Below the pieces are notes generated by a model. It searched no databases and was not told the DNA's origin. It was given only the letters and a program-made list of their open reading frames with translations. Shown piece after piece: positions 35,056-48,974 of a stretch of DNA of 64,000 nucleotides. The stretch's first letter is position 1; each line of letters opens with the position of its first letter. A program made the position numbers and the translations under genes. This stretch comes from Sinotaia quadrata (taxonomy: Eukaryota; Mollusca; Gastropoda; Architaenioglossa; Viviparidae), in contig CM054180.1 in assembly GCA_028829895.1 (NCBI GenBank), positions 119,582,473 through 119,646,472 on the forward strand, in the 5' to 3' direction.

Positions 35056-37580
35056 GGCATTTATCTATAAATTAACCACGCGTAACAGATCCCTTGAGTT
35101 CTGCAAGTTAAACTAAATGCAGGAGGTGATCTTTGAAATACACCTACTTTACAGAGCGCTGCCTAATACTTTGTCTATGTAAATACTAAAAGAATAGTAC
35201 AGCTAGCTAGATTTTAGATACAATTTTACGCTAACTTTTTTATCTACTTGAATGTAGATGTCTTCATATGAATGCACACATAAATATATTTATATGTGTG
35301 CATATGTAGAAAGACGGATGCGTGTACCTACATGTGTACGACCTTTGTACATATAAAGGTGGGTCGTATAAGCATGTGTATATGATACGGTTGTGAAGAT
35401 AGTGTGTATAATAAATCACTAAGTGTATATCATATCTTAAGGCTGTGGGGTGGGCATTTTATATCACAGCCTTTTACATTTTAAATCCTTCAATGAGTGT
35501 TATTTACTCTTGGTGTTTTCATTAATGTTAGTTTACAAGTTAGTTGCAAGTTTTCTACAAAAAAAAAACTTTTCGAAAATGTATTATTCATTTAAACACA
35601 ATATAGAACAGAAGAGAAACTCACAGAAGCTACGCATTTATGTAAGTATGAATATATGTATGAACGAACATATAACTTTATTATGTAAGAAAATATTGGC
35701 GCCTTAGAGTTGATTGTACAAGACAAAGCAATTATTGTTGTTGACACAAAAGACAAATACTTAGCCTATATGAATAATACTATAGTAAATAACATAGATG
35801 GGTGACATTTTCACGGCTTCTTATGTTCACAGGTTGATGAGACCCCCTACAGGAGTTTCACTTTCTAAATATTTCAGACTTAGAATATTTCTATTAGTGG
35901 CGGTGACATTTTCACGGCTTCTTATGTTCACAGGTTGATGAGGCCCCCTACAGGAGTTTCACTTTCTAAATATAAATATTTCAGACAGAATATTTCTATT
36001 AGTGGCGGCATCTAGTCAAGTGACCAGAGTCCTGCAGTGGATACCTTTCCAGGCTGTTACTGGGTGGCTATGATGACTGACTGACAATTCACTAGAGTAC
36101 ATTGGTAGTCTCTCTGATACCACTGATCTCTATGATTAGTGTTATAGTGTTAGAGCAGAAAGTAGTGGAGACTTCGGTCGAAGTCTTTCAAGACAATAAC
36201 CTTCTAAGAATGAGTGCCATACAGAAATATGATGGCAGAATGTCACTGGGAGACCGTTTAATGTTTCTCTGTCCATGTTGTTTGTGGTCTAGTGTTTGTC
36301 TTTTCGTGTAGTTTGTGTTTAGTTATACTGCTCGTGACTAATTGTGTACTTAGTTGTCTGTGTCTAGTTATGCAGTTTGTTGTGTAATTAAGCTTGTGTC
36401 TTGTTATGCAGTTTGTTGTGTATGTTTGTGTCTTGTTATGTAGTATGTCATGTATATGTTCTCTATACATTTCAAAATTAATTCTTTTTAACTTAGCAAA
36501 AGTCAGGTCAGTGATGTATTTTAGAGAATAAACAAACTTATTTAATGTCATGTCTGTATGGGGTAAAGTAAGTGCATATTATGAAAACTTCAAAGTTAAA
36601 AATAAGATGGACCCATTGACCAAAGCCTTTGACCACTGTCAAACTAATGGTTCTTTATTAAATATTATTTTAAAATAAAAACTATATAAATCTTTGAATT
36701 TTAATGAATATTAGGTATTAAATTAATTCAACTTTCAAAAACAAATTTCATAAAAGAAAACGATTGTTCAATCAAATTTTGCACTTTGTTAGCTTAACGA
36801 TTAGCAATGCTACTTTAATTTCTGCTTTGATTTTCTGTTTTACTAATGCAATTTTAATTTCTTGATTTTCTGTTTTATTAATGCTACTTTAATTGCTGTT
36901 TCGATTTTCTGTTTAACTAGTGACTTTTTAATTTCTGTTAAGATTTTGTATGTTACAAATGAAATGGATTTCATTAGACCATCGGACAGTAGGACGCACA
37001 AGAGGGGAAATATGAAAAGAAATTGATCGAACTTGAATATGAATATTGATTTTGGCTATGATCAGTTCGTTTAACGCCAGCCTAGTTTTAAATTATGTTT
37101 GTAACATTCACATAATAAGTAGACATTATTTCACGTCGTTAAGAATATAAAAATGGCGATAAAACTTATATCCATGTGATTCTTTAGAATGAGTTGAAAC
37201 ATTTCTTTCTTCAAACATGAGAAATTTAAAGCTACAAAATACCCACAGATTAAGGTGAGATTCTGAGTCTGATGACCTGCATATTAGAAAATCGAGTGTA
37301 CAGTAAATGTGTAACAGATAGATAGATCACTGTCACAACTCCATAGCAATAGCATCAAAATTAAAAGACTATAATTATTGAAATTCTTACATAAACAAAC
37401 ATTGGGAGTCGATTGTCCCAGTTCTTTCATGTATCAATAGACTGGATAAAGCCAGTCTCGTTTGCCTAATTCGCTTCAATAAACACATGAGTCATTTAGA
37501 GATTATTGCTTATTACAACGTTTTGACCCTGTAAGACGTTACAAGGACCATTTTACGATACTTATGCACGACAATACATA
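35056..37580. other. Gene-free stretch with small tandem repeats
   Basis: A two-copy direct repeat with a 101-bp period begins at 35801 and 35902 (ggtgacattttcacggcttc). A loose repeat of 'tgtcttgttatgcagtttgt' lies at about 36340-36450. No gene is recognised. Confidence 0.5.
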
Positions 37581-37584
37581 GTTA

Positions 37585-37613
37585 GATAGACAGACAGACA
37601 GACAGACAGACAA

Positions 37614-37710
<97 letters not shown>

Positions 37711-37711
37711 G
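37585..37711. repeat. (GACA)n/(GATA)n microsatellite
   Basis: A short GACA run is followed by about 95 bases of perfect GATA repeat. Confidence 0.95.
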
Positions 37712-37979
37712 AGCATTATGCAATTATTAGATAATGTTTAACAGATGAACAAAACAGTTGGTTTGTTTTTCCCATTAAAACTAGCATTTTATTTGTATAC
37801 TAACACAAGTAGCCATCTTAAGCAACAAACAAAATAAAGGTGTAAAAAGTCAATGGGCCTCAAATACTGCTTGCCTGCTTTAAACTTAACCTCAAACAAT
37901 TGTAACCCTAGTACACGATCAAGATGAAAAATAGGTAATGGGATAGGGAGCCCACGTCCTTATCATCATATGCATAGAC

Positions 37980-40275
37980 TCTAAAATATAAATACTATAA
38001 AAATCACTTAGACCCATAACTTTTTCCTTTTAAAATATAATAGGAAAATAGCACATTTAAAGAAATATTTTAATATAACTCAAAGTCACGAAGAAAACGG
38101 TAGAACACAATATAGCTGTACAGGTAAGCTGGTAAACAAAAAGAAAGACCGTTACTAGCTTGCTGGCATCCAACCATTCACTGAAAAAGAAAAAGAAATT
38201 TTGCCACTACATGAAAACATTTCTTCAGAAACCTAAATTATTCTGACTTCAATTAAGTAATTTTGCAGGTGTAAGTATAACAACTAACTGCAAGGAATAA
38301 AAAATTAATATAATTTGACATTTGGCCGATGCCGTCGAAAATTTACCCCTAGAAATGAACGAATCTTTCTCCCTAAGGAGCATTCCCGATCAAATTTGGA
38401 GCATTCCCAATCAAATTTGGAGCATTCCCGATCAAATTTGGAGCATTCCCGATCAAATTTGGAGCAATAATATCTTCTCCAGACTCAAGTGAGGTTTTCT
38501 ACTTCAAGTAGGCATCACTACCACCTGAATCCAGTTCAGTATCAGGCTGATAATTAATCAGAATCAGAATTAATTACAACGATTTTCGTGAAACAAGCGT
38601 AATACGGTGATTCATGATTCAAGATGGCGGGTAAGGACGGCCGGGTCTCTGTAATTATTTTTAACGTGAGAATATGAGCATGAAATAATAAAATATAATT
38701 AAAAAACATAATAGTTGTATAAATTATTATCTAATTTTGAAGCACAAATGGTTTTAAAGTAAAATGATTTTTTAAAATAATATTTTGTATGTAAGTTTAG
38801 GACTGATGGATTTTTCTGTCCTCTTTTGAAGAGGGTTAAACGAAATGCAGTTCATCTGATACACTTATTTCAAGCGAAAGAAAACTCAGCAAGAAATGTG
38901 TCAACATCACGAATATATCTCTACTTTTGGAGCTCATTATTTAATTATTCCCAACTAATATAAATGTAACAAGAAAGCAAGAAGAATAACTACTTACAGA
39001 CAGTAAACTACGATTCCTGTTTAATTCTCAGTGAAACGTATGAACACGCTGACGCAAAATAGGTTATGTGTTATTTTAGACTGTGTATGCACAGCGAGCG
39101 AGCGGCCCTTTAGCACAGTGCGTTCAGTAGCGGGAGAGCACGCGAGCGTGATGTCGTTCGCCCTCGTAATCACACCATAACTTGTACAGCATCAGGGCGC
39201 TACAAGAACGGTCACGGGAAGGCGTAGGCAAAATAGCGTCAAATTTATAAACAAAGGGTGAACATGGCGCTGTTTCAATGCCTTTCAAAGAAAACTAGCT
39301 CTGTGGACAATGATTGACACAAGTGATCTAGTTTTATTATCTCTCCATGTGTTCATCAATTGAAACATTCTGACTTGGCTAAAATAGTGGGGTTCTTTTA
39401 CATTGTATATTAATATTGTATAACATTCGTGTGTGTGTGTTTCGCTTACACTCACCCCAGAAGCCGCAATAGACCTTTTATCTTTACGATATTCTCAGTC
39501 TTGGTCTAATAACTGCATGCCTGTCTCAAAATACATATAATATTCTATCACACAGTCCATTATAAAGATATTTTCTTGACCATAGCCTGGTCATTTAGAA
39601 CTGGAACAAGTCCTCCATGTATCAGTAATTCACAAAATCGATAAAAGATTAGGCCTGATCTATTTTTTTAAATTCTCGTTTGTAGAGTGCTACAAAAACG
39701 GTCACGGGAAGGCGTAACCAAAATAGCGTCAAATCTGGAAACTGAGGGAGAACATGGCGCTGTGTTTTATTGCTATTCAAAGAAAACTAGCATTCATAAC
39801 TTTCTTAGTGACCGATTAAAGTTAGCCCCAAATATAAGGGAGTGAAAATAACGCTTTTAAGTTTTCGCACCAATCAGAGATTAACAGTATGTCCTTAATC
39901 AAACTAAGAAACTTAAGCAATGCATCAATTGAATTAATTTATTGATTTTGACTCTATTCTTAAAATTAATAGATTTAACTCTAATCCCCCAACCATGTAA
40001 CCGAGCACAGTATACAGAAAAACATACAACACATAAATTAGTCGTCAGCAATGACCATACAGCAAACAAGTCAGTTCTACCGCTAGAGACGTCATGGAGT
40101 CGGCAAAAACTACACAACACAATTAATTCATAAGAAGCGCTATAAGGGATTTTGACCTTGGCTAACCTAACATCCGTTGCAAGTACAGTGGAGCGCTATA
40201 CATGCGTTTGACAATCAAGTTTCTTCCTTTGACAACTTGACGTAAATTAGCGTGCCTCTTTCAGAAAGAACCGAC
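37980..40275. repeat. REP1 dispersed repeat, second locus
   Basis: Blocks at 37985-38220, 38650-39300 and 39680-40270 match successive parts of the REP1 unit at 1-3.8 kb and keep its order. 39300-39680 and 38220-38475 are unrelated inserts or diverged parts. The section 38475-38660 also occurs at 50.49-50.67 kb but not in the first cluster. Confidence 0.75.
38376..38466. repeat. 21-bp tandem repeat, four copies
   Basis: Four units of 'ggagcattcccgatcaaattt' (one variant reads cccaatc), then a partial unit. Confidence 0.9.
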
Positions 40276-40730
40276 GATTAAATATTTACAAATATATTTG
40301 TTTTTGTACAAGGATAGATGTTTGTGACGTATTAATCCATTGTGCATCTTTTGTATGTTTGTGACGTGTTAATCCATTGTGCATCTTTTGTATATGTTTC
40401 TTGAAAGTAAGTGCTTGCAACCGTTTTAATTTTTCCGGCAAGCAAGGAAAAGATTAATTAGACAACATTGTATTTTCTTCTCGCATTTCCATCTACCTGC
40501 ATTCAACATGCGTATACGTAACACCTGTTCAATCCTGATTGTTAACCCTTGCCTTGTGCTGATACTGTAAGGCTTCTATATAGATCGATTTCTCTATATA
40601 TATATATATATGTGTGTGAGTGTGTGTGTATGTGTGTGTGTGTAAATCAATTTAAGGTAAATATGAAATACTATTTTACAGTAAATATAGACCTTTCTAA
40701 AAGAAGGTTTGCCTATCACAATATATACAT

Positions 40731-40816
40731 TTGTGTGTGTGTGTGAGTGTGTGTACATAGAGAGAGTGAGAGAGAGAGAGAGAGAGGGAGAGGGAGAGAG
40801 AGAGAGAAAGAGAGGT
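40731..40816. repeat. (GT)n and (GA)n microsatellites
   Basis: A short GT run is followed by interrupted GA repeats; this part of the duplication is not the same in copy B. Confidence 0.85.
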
Positions 40817-41001
40817 AGATGTAGATTTCGTGTGTAGTTTTTGCGTTATTTTATGTGCAGGCGATTTATCTTTCAAGTTAAAGAAAAAGAGTTTGTTATA
40901 CACACAAGTTTATTTATTGTAACCAATCATTAATTAATTATCATTATTAATTATTATTAAATGTTACATGTCTGGTTGTAAATATGTGTAAGAACATATT
41001 G

Positions 41002-41072
41002 TGAGTGAGTGAGTGAGTGAGTGAGTGAGTGAGTGAGTGAGTGAGTGAGTGAGGAGTGAGTGAGTGAGTGAG
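41002..41072. repeat. (GAGT)n microsatellite
   Basis: About 70 bases of GAGT repeat with one break, about 145 bases beyond the CYP-A stop codon. A shorter GAGT run sits at the same place in the duplicate at 59853-59887. Confidence 0.9.
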
Positions 41073-41216
41073 TTGCCTCGTGTCACAAAGCCAAAAAATA
41101 ATTTTCTTTTTAACTGAAAAAACAGATAGAAGATTTTAGGAACACAGCGCTATAACTGCATATAGGAGCGTTGTCTCCTCTCGAAAAGAGGACAAGCTAT
41201 TCCACCCACCCCCTCT

Positions 41217-44200
41217 CTATCTTAAGCACGCGCGAAGTTTGTAAAACTTCGGGACATAGGACAGTCCCAGCTTTCCATCTAAAGGTGGCAGCGGTCCGTC
41301 GTCTGCCGGCAGGAAGCGGAATTTCTGTACCATTGTGGCCAGGTACAGGAACATTTCCATGTGGGCCAAGGCCTCTCCAAGACAAACACGTCGACCTTTG
41401 TTAGTAAAGATATACCACAATAGAAGTTTCAGAATATATTCGTTAACAATGAGTTTATACAAACGTAACGTAACACAAATTAATAGTCATTAACACATAC
41501 TGCTAATGACAATGATGATAACTAAATAAAGCACATTATCTTTAATTCGTTCTAAGTTATTTTCAAAACCATAAAAGCATAGTAAAAATATGACAGCCCG
41601 ACAATTTAATACACGTGAGGATGTTCCACATATAGCTGAAGTGTCAAATGGAAATTCAATTTTACTTATGTGGTTAATATGCAACAACGAATTTGCAAGA
41701 CAAAGTGTTCACTCAGAATAGAAAATAAAGAAAGAGAAAAGATGTGTCAAAGATATTTTTGCATCTGAAAGCACACAGAAAACTAAAGTGAAAATAATAG
41801 TCATATACTTGTTGTTTTTTTTTTAAAATGAAACGTGATAAAAAAAACGTACCAAAATGAGGAAAAGTATACAAACAAATGTTTGATATCAAGTGAAGAA
41901 CAAAAAAGCCAATATCTGTCTTCTACAATACGTATATAATGAAGGAAAAATCATCTATCACTTTCCGAGAAATAAATACGATATTATAAATATATTTACG
42001 CCGGGCGATAATAAACACAGACTCTCCTCTACCTCTCACTAACACTTTTGTAAGTTAAACCATTCTGCTAGCATAAAATGGGTACATGGGTATTCTGTAA
42101 TATATATATATCACAGAGGAGGAAAATTACTACATTGAAAACAAAAGACAAAAGAAAAAGCAACATTGAATATAGATCCACAACCTACCAACAACAATTA
42201 AACAATTGTACTCTTATGGTAGGAAGGTAGAATAAACACATCAAAGCTTTAAAAGAATTCAAGACTAAACTAAACCAAATGATAAAAAATATCAAGTAAC
42301 AACTAAATAATAGGTAAGAAATTTCCTACAGGACAAAGTAAATAGATATCTTTATAGAACCTAATCACAAATTCTTAGACATACACCCTCATTTCACAAA
42401 ATCTACATTTACATTAAAAAACAAACAAACGGGTGATTGTTACATGCTTACCACTAAATAAAAGGGCAACACAAACATACCAATGCCAAAGGGAATGTAC
42501 TCATCTGGATACTTCAGTTTTCCGTCTGTTTGAATGAACCTCTCTGGTCTGAAGAGATGGGGATCATGCCAGATCTTGGGATCGGTAAAAATGGAATCAA
42601 GATTTGTCACGATAAAGGAACCTTTGGGAATGTAGTAACCACGAAAGGTGACGTCATAAGCGGTACCATGCCACGCGCTTAAAGGCACGATATTTTTCCA
42701 ACGCTGTACCTCCATAAAGGTTGCTTCTAAGTACGTCATTTCCGGTTTGTCGCGCATGCTCGGTGCACGTTGAGTGCCGATAATCTGGCTTACTTCTTGA
42801 AAACATTTTTCTTGAACATCTGGATAATGAAGAAAGATGAGCAAAGTCCACATTATGAAAGTCGACGTCGTTTCAGAACCAGCAAGGAAAAGGTCCCCTA
42901 GAACCGTCCGCAGGTTTGTCTCTGAAAATCAGAAGAAAGGGAAACAAAACAATTATTTAAAATAATAGGTCTTAATTTTACTGAGTAGAGTGGAGCGAAT
43001 GGTTTCAGTGTGTGTACTAACATTAAGTAATAGTATTATAAATTTATGTTTCCTTACATTGATGTTCTAGAATTTTTCTACATTTAAAATAAAATAATTT
43101 CCATATTTTAACGAAATGTTATATTATTTTTTTATTATATTATAAAATGTTCGATAAATATGGATTCTGCCTATAATATTAATTTATCCAGGAAAGGAGG
43201 GGTATCATTTATCGTGATCACCCACTCTACCAGAAGTCAAACGTTTTCAAAACCCCACGTTTTGACTTTGCAGACAAACTCTGCCACAATACATAATAAC
43301 TTTTATGAATAAACATCTAAAACATGGGCTTCCGGTGAATTCAAAGCACGGTTGAATTATAAAAATTTCTTTTGGGGGACCGCCTGGCAACTTGACTAAA
43401 ATAGAATAGAATTATAGCCACTCGGAATTTATTATATCGGTTGTTTAAATTCTAGGAATTCAAAGAATGATTTCCAGCTCAATTGTTCTTTAATTATTCT
43501 CAGTTATCGTTATATTATTTTTAATGCTTATGCATTTGTGGATATATATTATAATTAATGATAAATTTTAAATATGAATAAATGTTGATATGAATGATTT
43601 CTCTGTTTGATGCTTTGGTTCCTTACCTATTTGTGTGTCAGTGTGAAGAATGACTTATGATATTAATTGTAGTTGTGAAGTCAAAGACTTATGGTAAGCC
43701 TCTCGTTACAATGCCAGGATAGTTTGATGGGTGTACTATTGCAAACACAGTGTTTTACATCTTTTATTTCTTGTGCAATAGTGTAATAGGGTGTCCGTCT
43801 ACGGATTATATTCATGCTAGATTGTATGTCAGGAGTTTTTGAACGAGGTTCACAGCTTTAAATATGTACATTTCTTCTGAAATTATGTCTTCGAATTCTT
43901 ATCACTTAATACTTTGAAATTCTATCTAGTTTGCTCCTTCCATCTATCAAGTATTTATAAAATAGTTTAGATTCTTTTAAACATTCTATCACAGTAGACA
44001 CAAACCTTGAGAAATGCACATATTAACTTTTCTTGGCTGCATTCAAGGATCGAAATATGCTGTAGATTAGTTTTTGTGCTTTGATAGCAGCTAAAAAGTA
44101 TGTACTAGCAAGAGACAATTGTCACACATGACAAGGTGTCTGACTTTGATCACAATTTACATCTTCCTATCTGTGAGACCCTCGAAATGGCCATCACCTT

Positions 44201-47200
44201 CACCTATCACAAGGGCTTTTGGGATTGGGTAAATTAAAAACAAATAAAAAGGAACACATGAACAAGTTCTTTGAAGAACGTACAAATAAATGCTTAATAG
44301 AGAAAGGAATGAATTCCTAGTTCTATTGATTAAGGCTTCCGTCCACAATTGAACTAGATTTCTCCTGGTTTGGATTTCATTTTAAAATGAAAATTGATTA
44401 TTTAATTTTTACCATTAATTGTAGTAGGCTTTCCTTTATGTTTTTTTATCCTTTGGAGGTAAGCGTCAATGAAATCGTTGGCAGTTTCTTCGCTGTAGTT
44501 CTCAACATGCTTATCTATAAAAGGATCCAAGAAGGCTTTGTCGAGGTGTTCAAAGTCAGCCAGTACACGTTTTGCATGGAATGGATCACCAGGAATGTGC
44601 CTCAAAAATGGGAAGATGTTGAGAACACTTGTGACTGTGAAAAAAGCACTGTTAATTTAATTTTAGTGTTTTGGAATAAAGCGATATTATAACACTTTCA
44701 AAAGTATACTCTGTATAAATCTTTGACAGACACACATGGCGATTGCAAGACCGATCAACAGAAAGGAATTAATGTTACAAATCTTTGACAGACACACATG
44801 GCGATTGCAAGGCCGATCAACAGAATGGAATTAATGTTATAAATCTTTGATAGACACAGGGCGATTGCAAGGCCGATCAACAGAATGGAATTAATGTTAT
44901 AAATCTTTGATAGACACAGGGCGATTGCAAGGCCGATCAACAGAATGGAATTAATGTTACAAATGTTTTATTAAGCATTGTCAATATGTAAAAGTTAAAT
45001 GACAGTTTAATCCAGTTGTATACAAGTATCAGTATACTGACTATAGGATTTGCACGTGTGATTTCAAGACTCACCTAGAAATTATAACTTTTGACAATTA
45101 AGAAGCATTTCAACAATTCTAGATAATCATTGCAGTGTCTAGCTATGCCATTATGATGAAAAGAAAATAGCGATTCAAGACACAAATGAAAACAAAATGT
45201 TCAGACTGGTAAGTAATCTACGATTCATAGGATTTAACTCTGTGGAATGAAAATATATGTTACTAGTTTTTTTAAACTCTCTGACTTAAAATTAACATGT
45301 AAGTCAGAAAGCAATCAAATCCATTGAATTATTTAACTACTACGTCACTGATCAAGACAAAGGTCTATGGCTTGAAAACACAGTAAAACAATAAGGTAAA
45401 ACAAAAATATAGTAAATACATGAATATTTCTTTACTTAAATAAAGCCTTTAGTATCAAGTACATATACATATAAAACAGTCATAGAGTGGAGTAGCAGTC
45501 ATAGAGTGGAGTAACAGTCATAGAGTGGAGTAACAGTCATAGAGTGAACAGTCATAGAGTGGAGTAACAGTCATAGAGTGGAGTAAAAGTCATAGAGTGG
45601 AGTAGCAGTCATAGAGTGGAGTAACAGTCATAGAGTGGAGTAGCCAGCAGAATAGAGAGAATTATAATTATAATAAGTCCGAACACTAACAAGAAAATCA
45701 ACGGAACTTTTAGAATTTGTGACGCCAATGCAATCTAGTTAATGATTATGATTATTAGTAATTAAATAATCATTCAAAAATAATTACAAGTGATGAGAAT
45801 TTTAATTTATGTTATTAATAATTCAGAAAACTAACAAGAAAATCAACGGAACTTTTAGATTCTCTGACGCCAACACCACTTAGTTAATATTATTATTATT
45901 ATTTATTTATTAATCATTCATTTCTAATTAAAGACTGAAGTGAATTTTAATTTATGTTATTAATAATTCTCCAGAAAACACCACTCGTCTCTCTTACTTG
46001 GTGGATATGCGGGCGCCGTAAACGTTTTCGCTCTCTTACAACATTAAGGACAAGCATTTGTCATCACACAATATTCTATAGGTGGAAAACTTCTTACTAA
46101 AGGAGAAGACAAGTCTTTAATCTATATTTAGCGAGTCCTCATCCATCCATTTCTTCTCCAACATAATGTTATGAATATGTGTAAGAAGGTCAATAAATTT
46201 AAGTCAACAAATCAAATATACATATAACAAATACAATTAAAACTATTTGACACCAATATGTCTATGAAACCATGTCCAAATAATTTCTCTATTTTACACA
46301 GTTAAATACAATTCAAAACTAGTGTTGACATAAATCACAGGATACTTCTTCTTCTTAAACATAAATGGAGTGATTAGTGATGTGATAATAGTCTTTACAT
46401 AACCTGAATTAAATGCTGTCTTGAGAGTCTTTCATCAGTTTTGCATGAAATATTAAAAGTTTATTGTCCATGTCAACACGTCTCTCTCTGCACACATCGA
46501 AAACACTATGCTCTGCTATTCTCTCAAAGCTAACCTAGGCGCTTTCTCCCACTGTACCAGCCCTGCAATAATATTAACAATTACAGCAATTCTAGTAACT
46601 TCCTTATACCAGAAATTGTGCGATGTAGTTTGCATACATTGCACACACATCAATGGAGTGTAGTGTATCCCTTACACTTACACACTGATCCCCACCTTTA
46701 CCATGGTCAGTCATACAGTTTACAATCCGTAAACCAGGAGATTCAAAGAACACAAAGAAAGAAAGGCTGCTTTACCCTGAAAAATATAATTGATTGTTGC
46801 TTTAAAACTCCATTTTTCTTACATTCCAGTCTCAACTTAAAGTTTTCTGTAACAATATTTATTAGCATAATACACGCATACAGCATAATAAATACAGCAT
46901 TATAGTTTAATGAGCCATTTCACTAGATAAACTGCTACCATGGTAGAAGCAGGGAGCAGTGTGTGTGTAAGTGTAAAATAATACACTCCTTTGATGTATC
47001 ATGGCAAAATGTATGCTTATAACAATTTCTGTTATATAAAGTTACTAGAAATCACTACAATTGTTATTCTGCTTGAAGAAACTAACACAGAAATGAGGTT
47101 GCATTTAAATCAGGTTATGTAAAAAAAACCAAACTATTATCACATATTTCTAATAACTCCATTTCTGTTCTCTTATAGTAACTATCTTGAAATTTGTATT

Positions 47201-47732
47201 GACATAATTGTTGAAATGTATTTTAAAATATATATTGTGTAGTAAGAAAATTATTCAAATGTTATTTAGTGGAAATATTGATGTAAAGTAATATATTTCA
47301 TTGTATTTGTGTTATGTATATTTGATTGTTGATTTCTTGTTACATTTATTGACCTTCATACATATATTGATAACATTATGTTGGAAATGAAAGTGGGTTA
47401 ATGGGGGCTCGATAAATATAGATTAAAGAAGGATTTGTCTTCTCCTTTGGTAAGAAAATTTGCACCTATGGAATATTGTGTGGCAGTAAATATTTATCTT
47501 TAATGTTGTGGAAGAGAGAAAACATTTACAGCGCCCCCATATCCTCCAAGCGAGAGAGATGAGTGGTGTCTGCTGGAGGATGATTAATAAAAAAATTAAG
47601 ATTCTTATCATTTGTAACTAGTTTTGGGTGATTATTAATTAATAATAATAATAAAAATAATATCCATTAACTAAATGGCGTCACACCATCCATCCATCTA
47701 TCTATATATCTATCTATCCATCTATCTGTCTA

Positions 47733-47765
<33 letters not shown>

Positions 47766-48916
47766 CGATCTATCTATATATATATCTAAAGTCTTACAGG
47801 GACTTGGTACCATGACCTTTTACCTCCAATCACTTTCTGGGTTTCATCGAGTCCATCCAGGTATCGGAGGAATCTCTGATCATCGTATTCGAACCTCTTA
47901 CCAAACAAAATAGAGCAGATGTTGTTGGACACACTGACAAATGTCAGATCCTTTAAATCGACAGCTTGACCTTGGTGTGAAGCAATAGCCTTGACATAGT
48001 GGCTGACCTCTTCTTGAATTTTTTCAGCTAGGATGTTCTTACCCATACCCAGTTCCCTTAGGATTTCTACAGTTGCTTTGCGTTGTTCTTTCCAGTGAGC
48101 TCCTGAAGTGCCGGAAACCCCTTGACCATAGAAATAAAAAATGATCCTTTACATTGGTTTTGATTCAACATCAACATCATACACATCAAAGAAGTATGTA
48201 TATAAATAATTAAGCAAACAATAGTATAATTTCCTTTGAATAGATTTTCTTATTTCGCTTATACTTTTTCTTTAATAAAATAAAAAGTAAATAATGATAA
48301 AAATAATATAGAAAGTACATAGATAATTAGTATTCTTTGTAAGTCTACATAAGGTGTTTTAAAGAATACCTAGCTACATAGTATAATAGTTATTTGAAAT
48401 AATTAATTGAATGATTTACATGCCAATAGATGAGTATGAATTAGTACACTAATTATGTCGGTGATAAAGTTTCGAACAGTTGATAATGTCATGATCTTTA
48501 GCATGTAAATTCTTTTAATAAAATAATGATTTATTAGATCTGAAATAAAACACAGACATCAGATGCTAGCATTGTCTGAACGTACCTAGATTTTTTCTGA
48601 CATGGTCCACGAAGAATCCATGAGGTCGGTCACTGAAGGCATCAGCATTCTTGACCAGTGCATCTTTGATGACATCATATCCACTAAGAACAACCATTAA
48701 AACTCCACCAAAATAGAAACTGAACATGTCGCCATATTGTCGCCTCCACTCCGCGAACTGAGCACGAGGGTCCTCCTTTAAAAGGTGCACGTGTCCTACA
48801 ATTGGGAGTGCAAAGCCAGGCCCTGGAGGCGAGCCAATGGGCCGTCTGGTAGACATCCACCAGACGAAAGCCAACGCCAGAACACCGCCCACGAGTAACG
48901 TAGTAAGCTCAATCAT
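41217..48916 (-). CDS. CYP-A: complete CYP2-type cytochrome P450, five exons
   Basis: Exons on the minus strand: 48916-48586, 48120-47824, 44634-44413, 42921-42481 and 41395-41217. All introns are GT-AG and all fall in phase 1; the joined frame is 1470 bases, 489 residues plus TAG, a usual microsomal P450 length. An N-terminal membrane anchor (about residues 4-21) and proline hinge (PPGPGFALPIVGH) imply the endoplasmic reticulum. Other signatures are C-helix WKEQR (120-124), I-helix AGSETTST (297-304), ExxR (EVQR, 354-357), PERF (409-412) and haem loop FGIGRRVCLG (428-437), with Cys435 as haem ligand. The motif wording is that of clan 2 (CYP2-like) mono-oxygenases, which oxidise lipids or foreign compounds using P450 reductase. 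The substrate cannot be told. The long second intron holds a REP2 element and two minisatellites; a 35-bp minisatellite starts about 60 bases 5' of the ATG. Nothing looks broken. Confidence 0.93.
44716..44968. repeat. Minisatellite, about 60-bp unit, four copies
   Basis: Four units with 'aaatctttgacagacac', 'ggcgattgcaaggccgatca' and 'acagaatggaattaatgtta' lie in CYP-A intron 2, about 80 bases from exon 3. The third and fourth units are almost identical. Confidence 0.9.
45475..45645. repeat. Minisatellite, 19-bp unit, nine copies
   Basis: Nine copies of 'agtcatagagtggagtaac' (one shortened by four bases) in CYP-A intron 2, next to the REP2 element. Confidence 0.9.
45683..47686 (+). mobile_element. 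REP2 transposon with long inverted repeats, most complete copy
   Basis: The left end (from about 45863, tgacgccaacaccacttag) and the right end, read on the minus strand from about 47684 (gtgacgccatttagttaat), continue in parallel for about 500-600 bases. Both show an (att)n run, 'acaccactcatctctctcgc' or its left equivalent, 'tatttagcgag' or 'tatttatcgag', and 'agagaacagaaatggagtta'. A 145-bp stretch at the left end is present twice in tandem (45683-45830 and 45825-45960). No transposase was recognised inside, so this is a non-autonomous foldback or MITE-like element. It sits in CYP-A intron 2. Confidence 0.7.
47692..47785. repeat. (ATCT)n microsatellite
   Basis: Interrupted ATCT and ATCC repeats between the REP2 right end and CYP-A exon 2, some 40 bases from the exon border. 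Confidence 0.9.
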
Positions 48917-48974
48917 AATTAGCCTATTTCACCTATATCGTCTGGAGAGGAAAACAATCTTAAAGTCAATTATA

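Larger units (their letters stand above)
40280..43165. repeat. Segmental duplication, copy A
   Basis: This is nearly identical to 59240-61975, starting at 'acaaggatagatgtttgtga' and ending near 'aaaatgttcgataa'. It contains exons 5 and 4 of CYP-A, the intron between them and about 900 bases downstream. Microsatellites at its left side differ between copies. In copy A a 38-bp unit (tgtttgtgacgt ... catcttttgta) is present twice, once in copy B. In exon 4 I count six differences in 441 bases. Confidence 0.9.

Noticed and set aside
42654..42851. 65-codon minus-strand frame, also at 61466-61663
   Set aside because: It is an out-of-frame shadow of P450 exon 4, conserved only because the exon is duplicated.
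44755..44940. Hydrophobic 61-codon repeat protein
   Set aside because: It is the translated 60-bp minisatellite in CYP-A intron 2.
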